The notes under the pieces: generated by a model | Databases searched by the model: none | What the model saw: only the letters and a program-made list of their open reading frames with translations | Told to the model about the DNA's origin: nothing | Translations under genes and position numbers: made by a program | In this document: piece after piece, positions 25,728-34,014 of the stretch | Layout of the letters: each line of letters begins with the position of its first letter | Position numbering within the stretch: the stretch's first letter is position 1 | Assembly (NCBI GenBank): GCA_015060905.1 | Contig: SUXQ01000007.1 | Coordinates: forward strand, 22,482 to 86,481 | Source: Bacteroidales bacterium | GTDB taxonomy: Bacteria; Bacteroidota; Bacteroidia; Bacteroidales; Bacteroidaceae | DNA: 64,000 nt | Direction of reading: 5' to 3'

Positions 25728-26171
25728 CTATCTTTTCCCCTTAAAAAATTTTTTCATAAGGTCGGCAGCCTCCCCGGCACAAACGCCCGGCACAACCTTT
25801 GTCTTTGGGTGCAATACATCCGGAGCCAACTTTTTGTACCCTCTTTTCTCGTCGTCGGCACCATAGACAAGCCTTCCCAAATGCGCCCAGCCCAACGCCC
25901 CTGCACACATGGGACAAGGCTCTACAGTAACATACAAAGTACACTCATCAAGATACTTTCCACCCAGAAAATCGGCAGCAGCAGTTATCGCCTGCATCTC
26001 AGCATGAGCCGTAACATCGTTCAAAGTCTCTGTCAGATTATGGCAACGCGCAACAATAGAGCCGCCACACACAACAACAGCACCAATAGGAATTTCGCCC
26101 GCAGCAAAAGCCCTCTCGGCCTCGGCAAGCGCAGCCATCATATATTTAACATCACTCTGTTCCATAGCCAC
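25728..26171 (-). CDS. tadA: tRNA-specific adenosine deaminase (TadA-type nucleoside deaminase)
   Basis: A 147-residue zinc deaminase. HAE (His56, catalytic Glu58) and PCPMC (Cys86, Cys89) form the zinc site. It probably converts A34 to inosine in tRNA-Arg(ACG), the essential wobble edit. A guanine-deaminase-like role is less likely given length and the motif. It starts 3 bp after the upstream ribbon-helix-helix-like gene. Confidence 0.9.
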   Translation of the reverse strand: MAMEQSDVKYMMAALAEAERAFAAGEIPIGAVVVCGGSIVARCHNLTETLNDVTAHAEMQAITAAADFLGGKYLDECTLYVTVEPCPMCAGALGWAHLGRLVYGADDEKRGYKKLAPDVLHPKTKVVPGVCAGEAADLMKKFFKGKR

Positions 26172-26174
26172 CTA

Positions 26175-26408
26175 TCAGCGTCGCATATCATGTTCGTTGA
26201 AAAGCGTAGGATAATCCTCGTCGAGATTCTTATAAATAAAAGCAAGAAGCGTCTCGCGCATCCAATTACTTTTATTCGTAATCTTATACTTTTTAAGATA
26301 ATTCTCTATCAAACGATCCTCTTCATCGCTTACAAGTGCCACTATACGCTTGTGACGCACAGGTTGCACTCTCGCACATGTAGCAGCCGTTCTCTTTTTT
26401 ATAGTCAT
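26175..26408 (-). CDS. Small ribbon-helix-helix-like protein
   Basis: A 77-residue basic protein, MTIKKRTAATCARVQ..., with a segment KRIVALVSDEEDRLIENYLKKY (strand then helix, described in parts) and NKSNWMRETLLAFI, which resembles the strand-helix-helix layout of MetJ/Arc-type DNA-binding proteins. No named family. The longer frame from 26444 starts above the -7 box at 26427-26434, so the internal Met at 26408 is preferred. It is cotranscribed with tadA. Confidence 0.6.
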   Translation of the reverse strand: MTIKKRTAATCARVQPVRHKRIVALVSDEEDRLIENYLKKYKITNKSNWMRETLLAFIYKNLDEDYPTLFNEHDMRR

Positions 26409-26426
26409 TGTATCTTTCTTATAATG

Positions 26427-26517
26427 CAAATATAGTGCAAACAAGTAAGTGAAAATCCATTTTCAATCGCAACGAGTGCAGCCTATATTCGCAAACTAAC
26501 TTTAGTTTGCAAATATA
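26427..26517 (-). promoter_or_regulatory. Class II dual-promoter cassette for the RHH-tadA unit
   Basis: On the minus strand, TATATTTG (26517-26510) is followed at once by the palindrome GCAAACTAA-AG-TTAGTTTGC. Next come a GCACTCGTTGCGATT stretch, a second palindrome TGAAAAT-GG-ATTTTCA, and TATATTTG (26434-26427), 83 bp from the first box. The same arrangement occurs at 33846, 45417 and 57564. Confidence 0.7.
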
Positions 26518-26526
26518 ACTCTATTT

Positions 26527-26558
26527 TTTGTAAATTAACCCCTTACAAACTATATTTG
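26527..26558 (+). promoter_or_regulatory. Complete promoter TTTG-N20-TATATTTG for yraN
   Basis: TTTG 26527-26530, spacer of 20 bp, TATATTTG 26551-26558, then the yraN ATG 20 bp later. It is divergent from the class II cassette. Confidence 0.7.
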
Positions 26559-26577
26559 CAACATAGTAACGAAAATC

Positions 26578-26943
26578 ATGGCACAGCACAATCTTTTAGG
26601 AAACAAAGGAGAGATACTCGCCGCCCGCTATCTGGCAGGCGAAGGGCTTGCCATCCTTGAATATAATTGGCGCAGCGGACACAAAGAGATTGACCTAATT
26701 GCAAAGGAACGCGACACGCTGGTCTTTGTAGAGGTAAAAACCCGACGCAACGAAAATTACGGCGATGTTCGCGAGGCAGTCACCCCCCAAAAGATGCGCA
26801 ACATCGTCGCAGCCGCCGAAGCATACATAAAAAAACACGACATTGACAGCCCCATCCGCTTCGACGTAGTAACAATAGTAGGCAACGGTGAGTGTCACGA
26901 AATTGAACACATAAGAGAAGCATTTTACCCCGACATTGAATAA
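26578..26943 (+). CDS. yraN: YraN/UPF0102 family putative endonuclease
   Basis: A 121-residue member of the UPF0102 family with a PD-(D/E)XK-like core: GHKEIDLIA (Asp39) and FVEVKTR (Glu52, Lys54). The family is widespread and is thought to act on DNA, for example Holliday junctions, but its cellular role is not firmly known. First of three tightly packed genes (yraN-yjbR-birA). Confidence 0.9.
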   Translation: MAQHNLLGNKGEILAARYLAGEGLAILEYNWRSGHKEIDLIAKERDTLVFVEVKTRRNENYGDVREAVTPQKMRNIVAAAEAYIKKHDIDSPIRFDVVTIVGNGECHEIEHIREAFYPDIE

Positions 26944-26952
26944 CACACAACC

Positions 26953-27300
26953 ATGAACATAGAAGATGCACGCCTATACTGCCTGAGCAAACCCTCGGCA
27001 ACAGAAGACTTTCCATTCGACGAAACGACCCTCGCCTTTCGCGTGGAAAATAAAATCTTCGCCATTGTAGACCTCGAAAATACCGAATGGTTCTGCGTAA
27101 AATGCGACGCCGACAGAGCCATCGAGCTGCGCGACAAATACCCCACCATAAAGCCCGCGTGGCACATGAACAAAAAATATTGGAACATGATGGACATTGA
27201 GCGCATGGCCGATTCATTGGTAAAAGAGCTCATCGACCACTCCTACGAAGAGGTCATAAAGAAAATGCCCAAAAAAGTACGTGCAAAATATGGAATATAG
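26953..27300 (+). CDS. MmcQ/YjbR family protein
   Basis: A 115-residue protein with the family features: MNIEDARLYCLSKPSATEDFPF start, FRVENKIFAIVDLEN, IKPAWHMNKKYWNM and a C-terminal DHSYEEV. The YjbR fold has been called a DNA-binding double-wing; its role is not established. It lies 9 bp after yraN and overlaps the birA start by 20 bp. Confidence 0.88.
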   Translation: MNIEDARLYCLSKPSATEDFPFDETTLAFRVENKIFAIVDLENTEWFCVKCDADRAIELRDKYPTIKPAWHMNKKYWNMMDIERMADSLVKELIDHSYEEVIKKMPKKVRAKYGI

Positions 27301-28066
27301 CAGCGACGCGGCAAAATACACCCACATACACCTTACCCGGACAGACTCGACCAACAGCTACGCAAGGCGCGAGGCCTCGCGCCTGACAATGGAAAATCCC
27401 GAATGTAAAATACACATTGTAACCGCCGACAAACAAACCTCGGGACGCGGCCAGCGTGGCACAGTGTGGCAGTCCGGCGCCGGAGAAAATCTGCTGATGA
27501 CAATAATCGTCCGCCCCCATGCACTACCCATAAACACATGCTACGCACTATCGGTGGCAGCAGCATTGGCATTAAAAGAGAGCATGCAAAAGTACGGGCT
27601 TTCCACCACCCTAAAATGGCCCAACGACCTATATTGCAACGGCTGCAAGCTTGCCGGAATACTGTTAGAGAGCGACTGCGAGGGAGCAAACGTAACACAA
27701 GCATTCATCGGCATCGGGCTGAACGTCAATCAGACACGATTCGAGGAAATGTCGCGCCGCCCAACCTCCATGAGCCTTGTAAGCGGCAAAAAATTCAAGG
27801 TAAACGAAATAATGCACTCCATCGCAACAAATTTCATAAAAAGATACGAAGCAATCACACGCGGCAACCTAAACGAACTTTTCGACGAATATGAAAAATC
27901 GCTCATGGGACACGACACCCCCCTACTCTACCGTGACACAAACGGAGAATTCACAGCCACAGTCGAAGGCGTAGAGCGCGACGGGCGCATATTGCTAAGA
28001 TGCACCGATGGCGAGCTTCGCAACTACTATTTTAAAGAGGTCGAAAATGTCATTTTAGGTTATTAA
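27281..28066 (+). CDS. birA: Biotin-[acetyl-CoA-carboxylase] ligase
   Basis: A 261-residue monofunctional biotin protein ligase. The catalytic loop GRGQRGTVW (residues about 53-61) and KWPNDLYCNGCKLAGIL with its conserved Lys are present, and the small C-terminal beta domain ends the protein. There is no N-terminal helix-turn-helix, so unlike E. coli BirA it should not repress biotin genes. It attaches biotin to carboxyl carrier proteins. The start may be Met1 or Met4; both overlap yjbR. Its last 17 bp overlap the convergent small membrane gene. Confidence 0.92.
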   Translation: MQNMEYSSDAAKYTHIHLTRTDSTNSYARREASRLTMENPECKIHIVTADKQTSGRGQRGTVWQSGAGENLLMTIIVRPHALPINTCYALSVAAALALKESMQKYGLSTTLKWPNDLYCNGCKLAGILLESDCEGANVTQAFIGIGLNVNQTRFEEMSRRPTSMSLVSGKKFKVNEIMHSIATNFIKRYEAITRGNLNELFDEYEKSLMGHDTPLLYRDTNGEFTATVEGVERDGRILLRCTDGELRNYYFKEVENVILGY

Positions 28067-28271
28067 TCTCATCCTCGTGCCTGCTGCGCAAACGGTCGCG
28101 ACGCTTAAGCACGAACCACAGAATCACAAGCAGCAGATACGAAACTCCCACAACAGCCCATTTTTCCACGTCGCTCATTTCATTGTTACGCGGAAAGAAA
28201 TAAATATACATGCCTGTCATATAAACAAAAAGCAGGCCGACAATAAGTTTATGTTTCTTATAAGGTATCAT
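28050..28271 (-). CDS. Small two-pass membrane protein
   Basis: A 73-residue protein with two hydrophobic helices (about residues 8-26 and 38-56) and a charged tail RRDRLRSRHEDEINNLK. No family named. A -7 box (28276-28283) lies only 4 bp before this ATG, so translation may start on a very short leader, or at a downstream Met. Its end overlaps the end of birA by 17 bp. Confidence 0.7.
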   Translation of the reverse strand: MIPYKKHKLIVGLLFVYMTGMYIYFFPRNNEMSDVEKWAVVGVSYLLLVILWFVLKRRDRLRSRHEDEINNLK

Positions 28272-28275
28272 AGCA

Positions 28276-28283
28276 CAAAGTTA
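28276..28283 (-). promoter_or_regulatory. -7 box TAACTTTG for the small membrane gene
   Basis: CAAAGTTA on plus. Its closeness to the ATG at 28271 is unusual. Confidence 0.45.
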
Positions 28284-28426
28284 GTAAATTTCAGACTCAC
28301 AAAAGAAACTATTTTACATAATTAACAACAATTTAAAATAAAACAGTTCCTCACAACTTGCGGGTAATGTAATATACTTTTTTGAAATAAATTTAAACAG
28401 CTTTTTAAAAATCTAAAAATATTATG

Positions 28427-28434
28427 TAGCTTTG
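28427..28434 (+). promoter_or_regulatory. -7 box TAGCTTTG for pyrH
   Basis: Perfect TAnnTTTG, 40 bp before the pyrH ATG. Confidence 0.6.
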
Positions 28435-28474
28435 CAATAATGTTACAAATAGAACAACAGATAAACTGACAAAT

Positions 28475-29185
28475 ATGGCAAAATTCAAACGTATTCTTTT
28501 AAAATTAAGCGGAGAGAGCCTTATGGGCGAACAGCGTTACGGCATTGACGTGAAACGCTTGCAGGAGTATGCACAGCAAATAAAAGAGGTATCGGAAATG
28601 GGCGTAGAGATAGGCATTGTCATCGGCGGCGGCAACATCTTCCGAGGCTTGAGCGGTGCCGGCAAAGGCTTCGACCGCGTCAAAGGCGACCAGATGGGCA
28701 TGATGGCAACAGTCATCAACAGCCTTGCACTAAGCTCGGCACTCGAGGCCATCGGCGTTCCCACAATGGTTCTTACAGCCATCAGAATGGAGCCTGTAGG
28801 CGAATTCTACAACAAATGGAAAGCAATTTCGGCAATGCAGGATGGAAAGGTTGTAATTATGGCTGCCGGCACAGGAAACCCCTATTTTACCACCGACACA
28901 GGCTCATCGTTGCGCGGCATTGAAATTGAAGCAGATGTAATGCTCAAAGGCACTCGAGTGGATGGCATTTACACCGCCGACCCCGAGAAAGACCCCACAG
29001 CCGTAAAATTCGATGATATAAGCTACGACGAGGTTATCAGTCGCGGACTGAAAGTAATGGACCTTACAGCAACCACAATGTGCAAAGAGAATAATCTCCC
29101 CATATATGTATTTAACATGGACATTGTTGGCAACCTTAAGCGTGTGATGAACGGCGAGGATATTGGAACGTTTGTCCATCCTTAA
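28475..29185 (+). CDS. pyrH: Uridylate kinase (UMP kinase)
   Basis: A 236-residue amino-acid-kinase-family protein that phosphorylates UMP to UDP in pyrimidine synthesis. The landmarks are KLSGESLMG at the start, IVIGGGNIFRG, DQMGMMATVINSLAL, GNPYFTTDTGS and KGTRVDGIYTADPE. Length matches bacterial PyrH. Single-gene unit with its own promoter and terminator. Confidence 0.97.
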   Translation: MAKFKRILLKLSGESLMGEQRYGIDVKRLQEYAQQIKEVSEMGVEIGIVIGGGNIFRGLSGAGKGFDRVKGDQMGMMATVINSLALSSALEAIGVPTMVLTAIRMEPVGEFYNKWKAISAMQDGKVVIMAAGTGNPYFTTDTGSSLRGIEIEADVMLKGTRVDGIYTADPEKDPTAVKFDDISYDEVISRGLKVMDLTATTMCKENNLPIYVFNMDIVGNLKRVMNGEDIGTFVHP

Positions 29186-29200
29186 CCAATAATTCAAACA

Positions 29201-29239
29201 AAAATCAGGGCGATACTTTCGAGTATCGCCCTGATTTTT
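29201..29239. terminator. Bidirectional terminator between pyrH and the beta-helix gene
   Basis: Perfect 17-bp stem AAAATCAGGGCGATACT / AGTATCGCCCTGATTTT with a 4-nt loop between convergent genes. Confidence 0.92.
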
Positions 29240-29256
29240 GTATGGAAATTCATCAA

Positions 29257-30933
29257 TTACTCTTTACCATTCTTTGTAAGCATCCAGCCACCCGTCTGAG
29301 CAGCCGCAACTCCAAGAGCATAATCACTCGCGCTGAAAGCATTCAGAATACCACCCTTAAGAGAAATTGCACCGGTTGTTACAATAGCCTTGTCATAAGA
29401 CCTCATAAGCACAGTACCACCATTCTGAGTATAAGAGAGAGAAGATACCGCACGCGATTTTTTATCCTCGGCACCATCTTTGTAATTATCGCCTGTTGAG
29501 AGCAATGTAACACAGCCATTATCAATAACCACATTACCATCGGCATTAATAGCTTTTGCACCCTCACCTGAACAATTTACACCTATTGTACCATCAGTAA
29601 TTGTGCAGTTACCGCCACACTTAACACCAGCAGTCGACGAACTATCACTGCTCACAGTACCATACACCAATGCAGTCAGCTTGCCACCGGTAAATGCAAA
29701 ATCCTTTTCGCTGTTCACAACCTTTGAGCCGTTGCCGAGAGTCTTACCCTGAACAATGCCACCCATCTGAGTATAGTTGGCATTAGACTTTATCGCCATT
29801 CCCTTCTCGCCGGTAGTATTAACTTTTATAAAGCCTCCACGAATAGTAATTGAAGGGTCTATAGTAGTGTCCGTAAGCGAGTCATAAGATGTAACAATTC
29901 CATCATCCACAGAGTTTACAGTAATATCTCCCGCCTCAATAAGCACATTACCCTTACCGCAATCAATTCCGTCAGCATCGGCATTGATGGTAATTTTAGG
30001 AGCCGAGGCCGCCATACGTCCCACGCGGAATTGTTCATTGGTATTAAAGCCATCCTTCGCAGCAGAAAGAATGTTTATATTTCCGCTGCGCACACGAATA
30101 TAGTCGTCGCTGCAAATTCCATGACCGCCGTAACTTTTCACGTTAAGCGTACCTGTGCCACTGAAAATAAGCTGTCCCTCGCTGAAGAATGTACCCTTCT
30201 GGTCCTCGGGCTCTCCATCCATATAAGGAGCTTCGTCATAAACCTCGCCGTCGCACAAAGTATTCTTTTTGTCCGTAGCAAGAGTCACATATACAGTTTT
30301 TCCCGTCTGAATATTTATGGCAGGCCCCTTAGGATTAGTCAGAGTCAATCCGTTAAGCGCAAGCTGAAATTTCTTTTCGCTATAAATTTTCAACGAACCG
30401 TTGCTGCAATTACCCTGAACACGATAGGCCATTTTACTACTTGACGAACTAATCATAAGATGCGTACCATCTACTATAGTATAATTCACGCCACTGATAA
30501 TATCCGGAGAAATTGTTACGCCTGTATGAGTAAAATTAATATCCATAACTTTCGAAACAGAGTAATTCTCTATAAAATCTCCCGACTCGTCTATAAGTTC
30601 ATCAGTGATGATAGTCTCGGTAATTTCGCTATAAACATTCTTATCTTTATCGTCAAACGCCACGCTAAAATCCTCGGTGTACGTAAGCGCAGTGCCCGAT
30701 GCAGGCTTCACAAAAGATATACTATCCACCTTGTCTGTCGCAAATTGGCTGACAGCACCATCGACAAGCTTAATGGCAATAAGCCTTTGCTCGGCATCAA
30801 ACTCCATCTGATGAGTATCCTCTACAGCAATCGCCTGATAAGTTCCATTATTATTGGCTACATAGTATCTGTTTTGCGCCTGAATTTGAAGGAATGAGAG
30901 CAGGCACAGCACAATTGTTAATGTCTTTCTCAT
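29257..30933 (-). CDS. Cthe_2159-like carbohydrate-binding beta-helix protein
   Basis: A 558-residue exported protein (signal peptide to about residue 19, ...QIQA). Residues 20-75 form a small domain ending DKVDSISF. From about residue 140 on, parallel beta-helix turns recur with DGI, DGID and DGF corners (ADGIDCGKG, AKDGFNT, VDDGIVTSYD). This matches the Cthe_2159/DUF4353 family, whose founding member binds polygalacturonate and calcium. It is last gene of the VTC-DUF4956 operon, overlapping the previous gene by 4 bp. Such neighbours are known for this family in Firmicutes too. Confidence 0.82.
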   Translation of the reverse strand: MRKTLTIVLCLLSFLQIQAQNRYYVANNNGTYQAIAVEDTHQMEFDAEQRLIAIKLVDGAVSQFATDKVDSISFVKPASGTALTYTEDFSVAFDDKDKNVYSEITETIITDELIDESGDFIENYSVSKVMDINFTHTGVTISPDIISGVNYTIVDGTHLMISSSSSKMAYRVQGNCSNGSLKIYSEKKFQLALNGLTLTNPKGPAINIQTGKTVYVTLATDKKNTLCDGEVYDEAPYMDGEPEDQKGTFFSEGQLIFSGTGTLNVKSYGGHGICSDDYIRVRSGNINILSAAKDGFNTNEQFRVGRMAASAPKITINADADGIDCGKGNVLIEAGDITVNSVDDGIVTSYDSLTDTTIDPSITIRGGFIKVNTTGEKGMAIKSNANYTQMGGIVQGKTLGNGSKVVNSEKDFAFTGGKLTALVYGTVSSDSSSTAGVKCGGNCTITDGTIGVNCSGEGAKAINADGNVVIDNGCVTLLSTGDNYKDGAEDKKSRAVSSLSYTQNGGTVLMRSYDKAIVTTGAISLKGGILNAFSASDYALGVAAAQTGGWMLTKNGKE

Positions 30934-31391
30934 CTCTTTATTATTTTAACAGTTTGACCATTGGCACGCAACAGATAGATTCCTTTGGGAAGATTGGCAA
31001 TGCTTACACTGCCCCCTTCACTATCCTGAACCTCTTTAAGCACCATCGTACCACTTACATTATAGATGGCAATCTCTTTTCCCGCCTCGCAATTAACCGC
31101 AATTTCATCGGCCGAAATATACGCGACAAACTCTTTGCCACCGTTAAAATCCACATTTTTAATACCTGTATAGTCGCCAAAATAGATGCGTGTAATATCG
31201 CTCATGTCAGCAGTTGCAACCGTTCCGTCAGTCTGCATGATGTTTACGGATGTACCCGCGAATGTCATGCGTCTGAACTTTTGCAGTTCCACCGCCTGAG
31301 TCGCATCACCTGTCTTTAGCACAATAATATGTTGCGCCGACACAGACAACGTGGCAACCATCAGCATTAACAACGTCAATAGCTTTTTCAT
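30930..31391 (-). CDS. Small exported protein with T9SS type A sorting domain
   Basis: A 153-residue protein: signal peptide (about 1-19), a short repeat-like part with FRRMTFAG and DITRIYFGD, then a C-terminal domain of about 80 residues (IAIYNVSGTMVLKEV..., LPKGIYLLRANGQTVKIIKR). The last part is the type IX secretion signal that sends proteins across the outer membrane. With little else in the protein, the sorting domain is more than half of it. ATGA overlap with the beta-helix gene shows translational coupling. Confidence 0.8.
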   Translation of the reverse strand: MKKLLTLLMLMVATLSVSAQHIIVLKTGDATQAVELQKFRRMTFAGTSVNIMQTDGTVATADMSDITRIYFGDYTGIKNVDFNGGKEFVAYISADEIAVNCEAGKEIAIYNVSGTMVLKEVQDSEGGSVSIANLPKGIYLLRANGQTVKIIKR

Positions 31392-31413
31392 CGGCTGTTT
31401 ATTTTAAATTTTA

Positions 31414-32244
31414 TTATAAATCAAATGAATAGCTTGCACCGATAGCATGTCCCGCAGGCTCATCATCGTCGTTTGCATTTTGATAAATGTAGAAGAGCGA
31501 CACAGAATTATCCTTGTCAATCTTATAGTCTACACCCGCACGATAGCGGATTTTATCGTGGAAACGCCACTCATCTACGCGTGTGAAAAGCTCGGCCGAC
31601 ACAAAGGGCTTGATGGGGCACTTGCGAATATCCCATTTTACAGTGAGACGCGAGCGCAGTGTAGTGTTATTCTTCGAGCCTTTATATTCAGCATCTGTAT
31701 CCACCACCTCTTTAATAGGACCATCTACACCACCTTCACGCTCCCAACGGTGCTTATCCTCCATTGTAGCAGCCGGATGAGTATAAGTATACTGCAAACG
31801 CTCGCGAATAGAGAATTCCAAACGACCAACGTCGAAACTACCTGTTACAGAAAGATAAAGACGTTCTTTGTTTACACGATAAGCATTATCGACATTATAG
31901 TCATACTTACCTTCGGCAAATTCATCCTTTATTGAAGTCTTTTCAGGTTCGTAGGCATTCATAAAAATGTATCCTACGTCAGCCTTCAGCCATTTGTAAG
32001 GTTTATACGAAAGGCCCACACCCAACGAACGGCGGTCCACAATTTTAAGCCCGTCGGTCGTACGGAACTCACCCTCCAGTCCCAACTTAATCTTGTCGCT
32101 AAGTTTCTTGGATGCATCAATGCTGGTCCATACTCCAAAATCGTCACTATCGTCATTGGCAAACGCCTGACTACAAGGCATTGCAGCAATTGCAACTGCC
32201 ACAGCGCACATTACGCCTCTTTTAATTCTTAATTTTAAATTCAT
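31414..32244 (-). CDS. DUF2490 family outer-membrane protein
   Basis: A 276-residue exported protein from the Met at 32244 (signal peptide ...SQAFA). It has alternating beta strands such as DFGVWTSIDASKKLSDKIKLG, YKWLKADVGYIFMN and a terminal IGASYSFDL ending in a Phe-x-Leu strand, typical of DUF2490 barrels. Function unknown. An upstream in-frame Met at 32271 exists. The start overlaps the end of the DUF4956 gene by 23 bp. Confidence 0.8.
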   Translation of the reverse strand: MNLKLRIKRGVMCAVAVAIAAMPCSQAFANDDSDDFGVWTSIDASKKLSDKIKLGLEGEFRTTDGLKIVDRRSLGVGLSYKPYKWLKADVGYIFMNAYEPEKTSIKDEFAEGKYDYNVDNAYRVNKERLYLSVTGSFDVGRLEFSIRERLQYTYTHPAATMEDKHRWEREGGVDGPIKEVVDTDAEYKGSKNNTTLRSRLTVKWDIRKCPIKPFVSAELFTRVDEWRFHDKIRYRAGVDYKIDKDNSVSLFYIYQNANDDDEPAGHAIGASYSFDL

Positions 32245-32989
32245 CGCTGGGAGCTTTAGTAAGTTGATCAACAGAATTCATTCCTTTACTTGTAGGCTTG
32301 TAGTACATCTTGATGATTGCAGCATCTTTCAAGAAGTCAAGGCCGCCCACCTCTACCTTTACAATGTCGAGACCTGTACGTTTCTTAAGGTCCGCAATAA
32401 GCTCTTTCTCTTTATCGGGAGTGATAAGATTAATATTATCGTATTTAATAATTTTATACGAAAGGTGAGTAATGAACCAATTACTCTCGCACAGCCACAA
32501 AGAGAAGAGGAACAACAAGTTAGCCACAATCATTTCCACAAAGCTGACCTCCTCGGCCACAAGACCGTTTATGGCACTGACGGCAATAATCACGAAAAGA
32601 TAGGTCATTTCGCGTATGGCAACCTGCTCGGTGCGGTAACGAATGATACTGAATATCGCAAAAAGTCCAAGTGCAAAGCCGGTCTTCAGTTTAACGCCAC
32701 CCAACAAATATATAAGCAGGAAGATACTTATTGCAATAAGCGTAAAGGTAAAGAAGTAGTCGCCTCGTTTGCTTTTGGGATAATAGAAGAAACGAACTAT
32801 AATACCCACAAACAGAAGATTCAAAAAGAAGAATCCCAACAAATTCAGCGTACCCGACAAATTAAAAAGATTGCCCGCCATTGCAGAAGATTCAGTAATT
32901 GTCTCGTTTAAAAAGTCGTCACTCAGAGCATTAGCAACAGTAGTAGCGGTGTTTACACCCGCAGTCAGCAAAGTAGTTAAGATGTTCAT
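32222..32989 (-). CDS. DUF4956 family membrane protein
   Basis: A 255-residue inner-membrane protein with about five helices (residues 45-165) and a cytoplasmic C-terminal domain (KKRTGLDIVKVEVGGLDFLKD, in parts) that ends near a region of KMYYKPTSKG. DUF4956 proteins often sit beside VTC polyphosphate polymerase genes, as here: the VTC stop overlaps this start by 4 bp. A role as membrane partner or polymer channel for the VTC product is inference. Confidence 0.88.
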   Translation of the reverse strand: MNILTTLLTAGVNTATTVANALSDDFLNETITESSAMAGNLFNLSGTLNLLGFFFLNLLFVGIIVRFFYYPKSKRGDYFFTFTLIAISIFLLIYLLGGVKLKTGFALGLFAIFSIIRYRTEQVAIREMTYLFVIIAVSAINGLVAEEVSFVEMIVANLLFLFSLWLCESNWFITHLSYKIIKYDNINLITPDKEKELIADLKKRTGLDIVKVEVGGLDFLKDAAIIKMYYKPTSKGMNSVDQLTKAPSDEFKIKN

Positions 32990-33768
32990 ATAATGTTACT
33001 TTTTTGTATGTTTTCCAATTTTTGTATCAACCTCAAACGCTCTTTAAAATTATTGCGCTTGAGATTTTTATTAGTAAGAGCACAGCCTATGCAATACTTA
33101 CTGAAACCCGAACGTTTAATGCGCAACTTGCGGAAAATATCCAGCGAAGGAGAAAAAACATTACCGTCTCTTTTAAGCTCGATGATAGTCACATGCTCCA
33201 ATTTTCGTCTATCTTCAGTAAGAAAATTGTGGAATCTGAGGTTAAAATCTATTGTCAGACGCTCGGTCTTTCCGAAATTCACAAGCGTTATTCTGTTGAA
33301 ACGATTCTCTATCACAGGGCGTATCTCGTCGAGCGTGTACCACGCACACTTAGCGAGGAAAGGAACAACCTGTTCACGTTCGGCCTCGAGACTATCGACA
33401 GCCTGCACCTCTATACGTTTCTTTTTTGTACGTTTGTGATTATTTTTGTTTTTTACCTCGAGGAAAGTAATATCAGTATCCTCGTATGTGCGGACACGAA
33501 TCTTCTCGCGCACCAATTTCCCATTATGGTGCATCACATACATTTCATTATCCTCAGTATCGAAATAAGTTGTATGATACGAGGCCAGACGCACCCCGTC
33601 AATCTCTTGAATATAATACTCACCCTCTACCGCTTGCAGAAACGCCAACAGCTGACCGATGGTAGCTACATATTTTGTATCTGTGCGATTCATCAGTTTA
33701 ATACCCGACATTTCTTCCAAAGAAATAGAAGGCAGGTTATTCGCAAGCGTAATTATCTGGTCTATCAT
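32986..33768 (-). CDS. VTC-domain polyphosphate polymerase-like protein
   Basis: A 260-residue protein made only of the VTC/CYTH-like tunnel domain. The basic and acidic residues that line the active tunnel of yeast Vtc4 have counterparts: Lys32 (RTDTKY), Arg91 and Arg93 (REKIRVRTY), Lys106 (FLEVKNK), Arg159 (ENRFNRI), Arg170 (ERLTID), Glu197 (IIELKRDG), Lys224 (SGFSKY). The yeast enzyme makes polyphosphate from ATP. This copy therefore looks catalytically intact, though a bacterial product is unproven. No SPX domain and no membrane helix. First gene of the five-gene envelope operon. Confidence 0.88.
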   Translation of the reverse strand: MIDQIITLANNLPSISLEEMSGIKLMNRTDTKYVATIGQLLAFLQAVEGEYYIQEIDGVRLASYHTTYFDTEDNEMYVMHHNGKLVREKIRVRTYEDTDITFLEVKNKNNHKRTKKKRIEVQAVDSLEAEREQVVPFLAKCAWYTLDEIRPVIENRFNRITLVNFGKTERLTIDFNLRFHNFLTEDRRKLEHVTIIELKRDGNVFSPSLDIFRKLRIKRSGFSKYCIGCALTNKNLKRNNFKERLRLIQKLENIQKSNII

Positions 33769-33845
33769 TTTTATTTATCCAAAAAAGGATTTACACCGAG
33801 AGAAACGTTGTTTAAATGTTTGCCCCTTTATAAATATACATTTGT

Positions 33846-33932
33846 GAAACATGATGCCAACGAGTGAACGAAAAGTTTTTTCAATCGCAACAGTCAGCAA
33901 GTCCTATTCACCTCTTTTATTTTGCAAATATA
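33846..33932 (-). promoter_or_regulatory. Class II cassette upstream of the VTC operon, second box decayed
   Basis: TATATTTG at 33932-33925 is intact. The TTGCGATTG stretch, a palindrome (GAAAA-AA-CTTTTC) and CACTCGTTGGCA follow as in the other class II copies. The second box reads CATGTTTC (33853-33846), exactly 79 bp from the first, but has lost the consensus. Transcription likely starts at the distal box, leaving a leader of about 150 nt. Confidence 0.6.
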
Positions 33933-34014
33933 TAAAAATTTTTACACAATCTTATATTCTTCATAAATTTAATGCAAATTTATCATTTTTGACATAAAAG
34001 CATAACATATTTAC

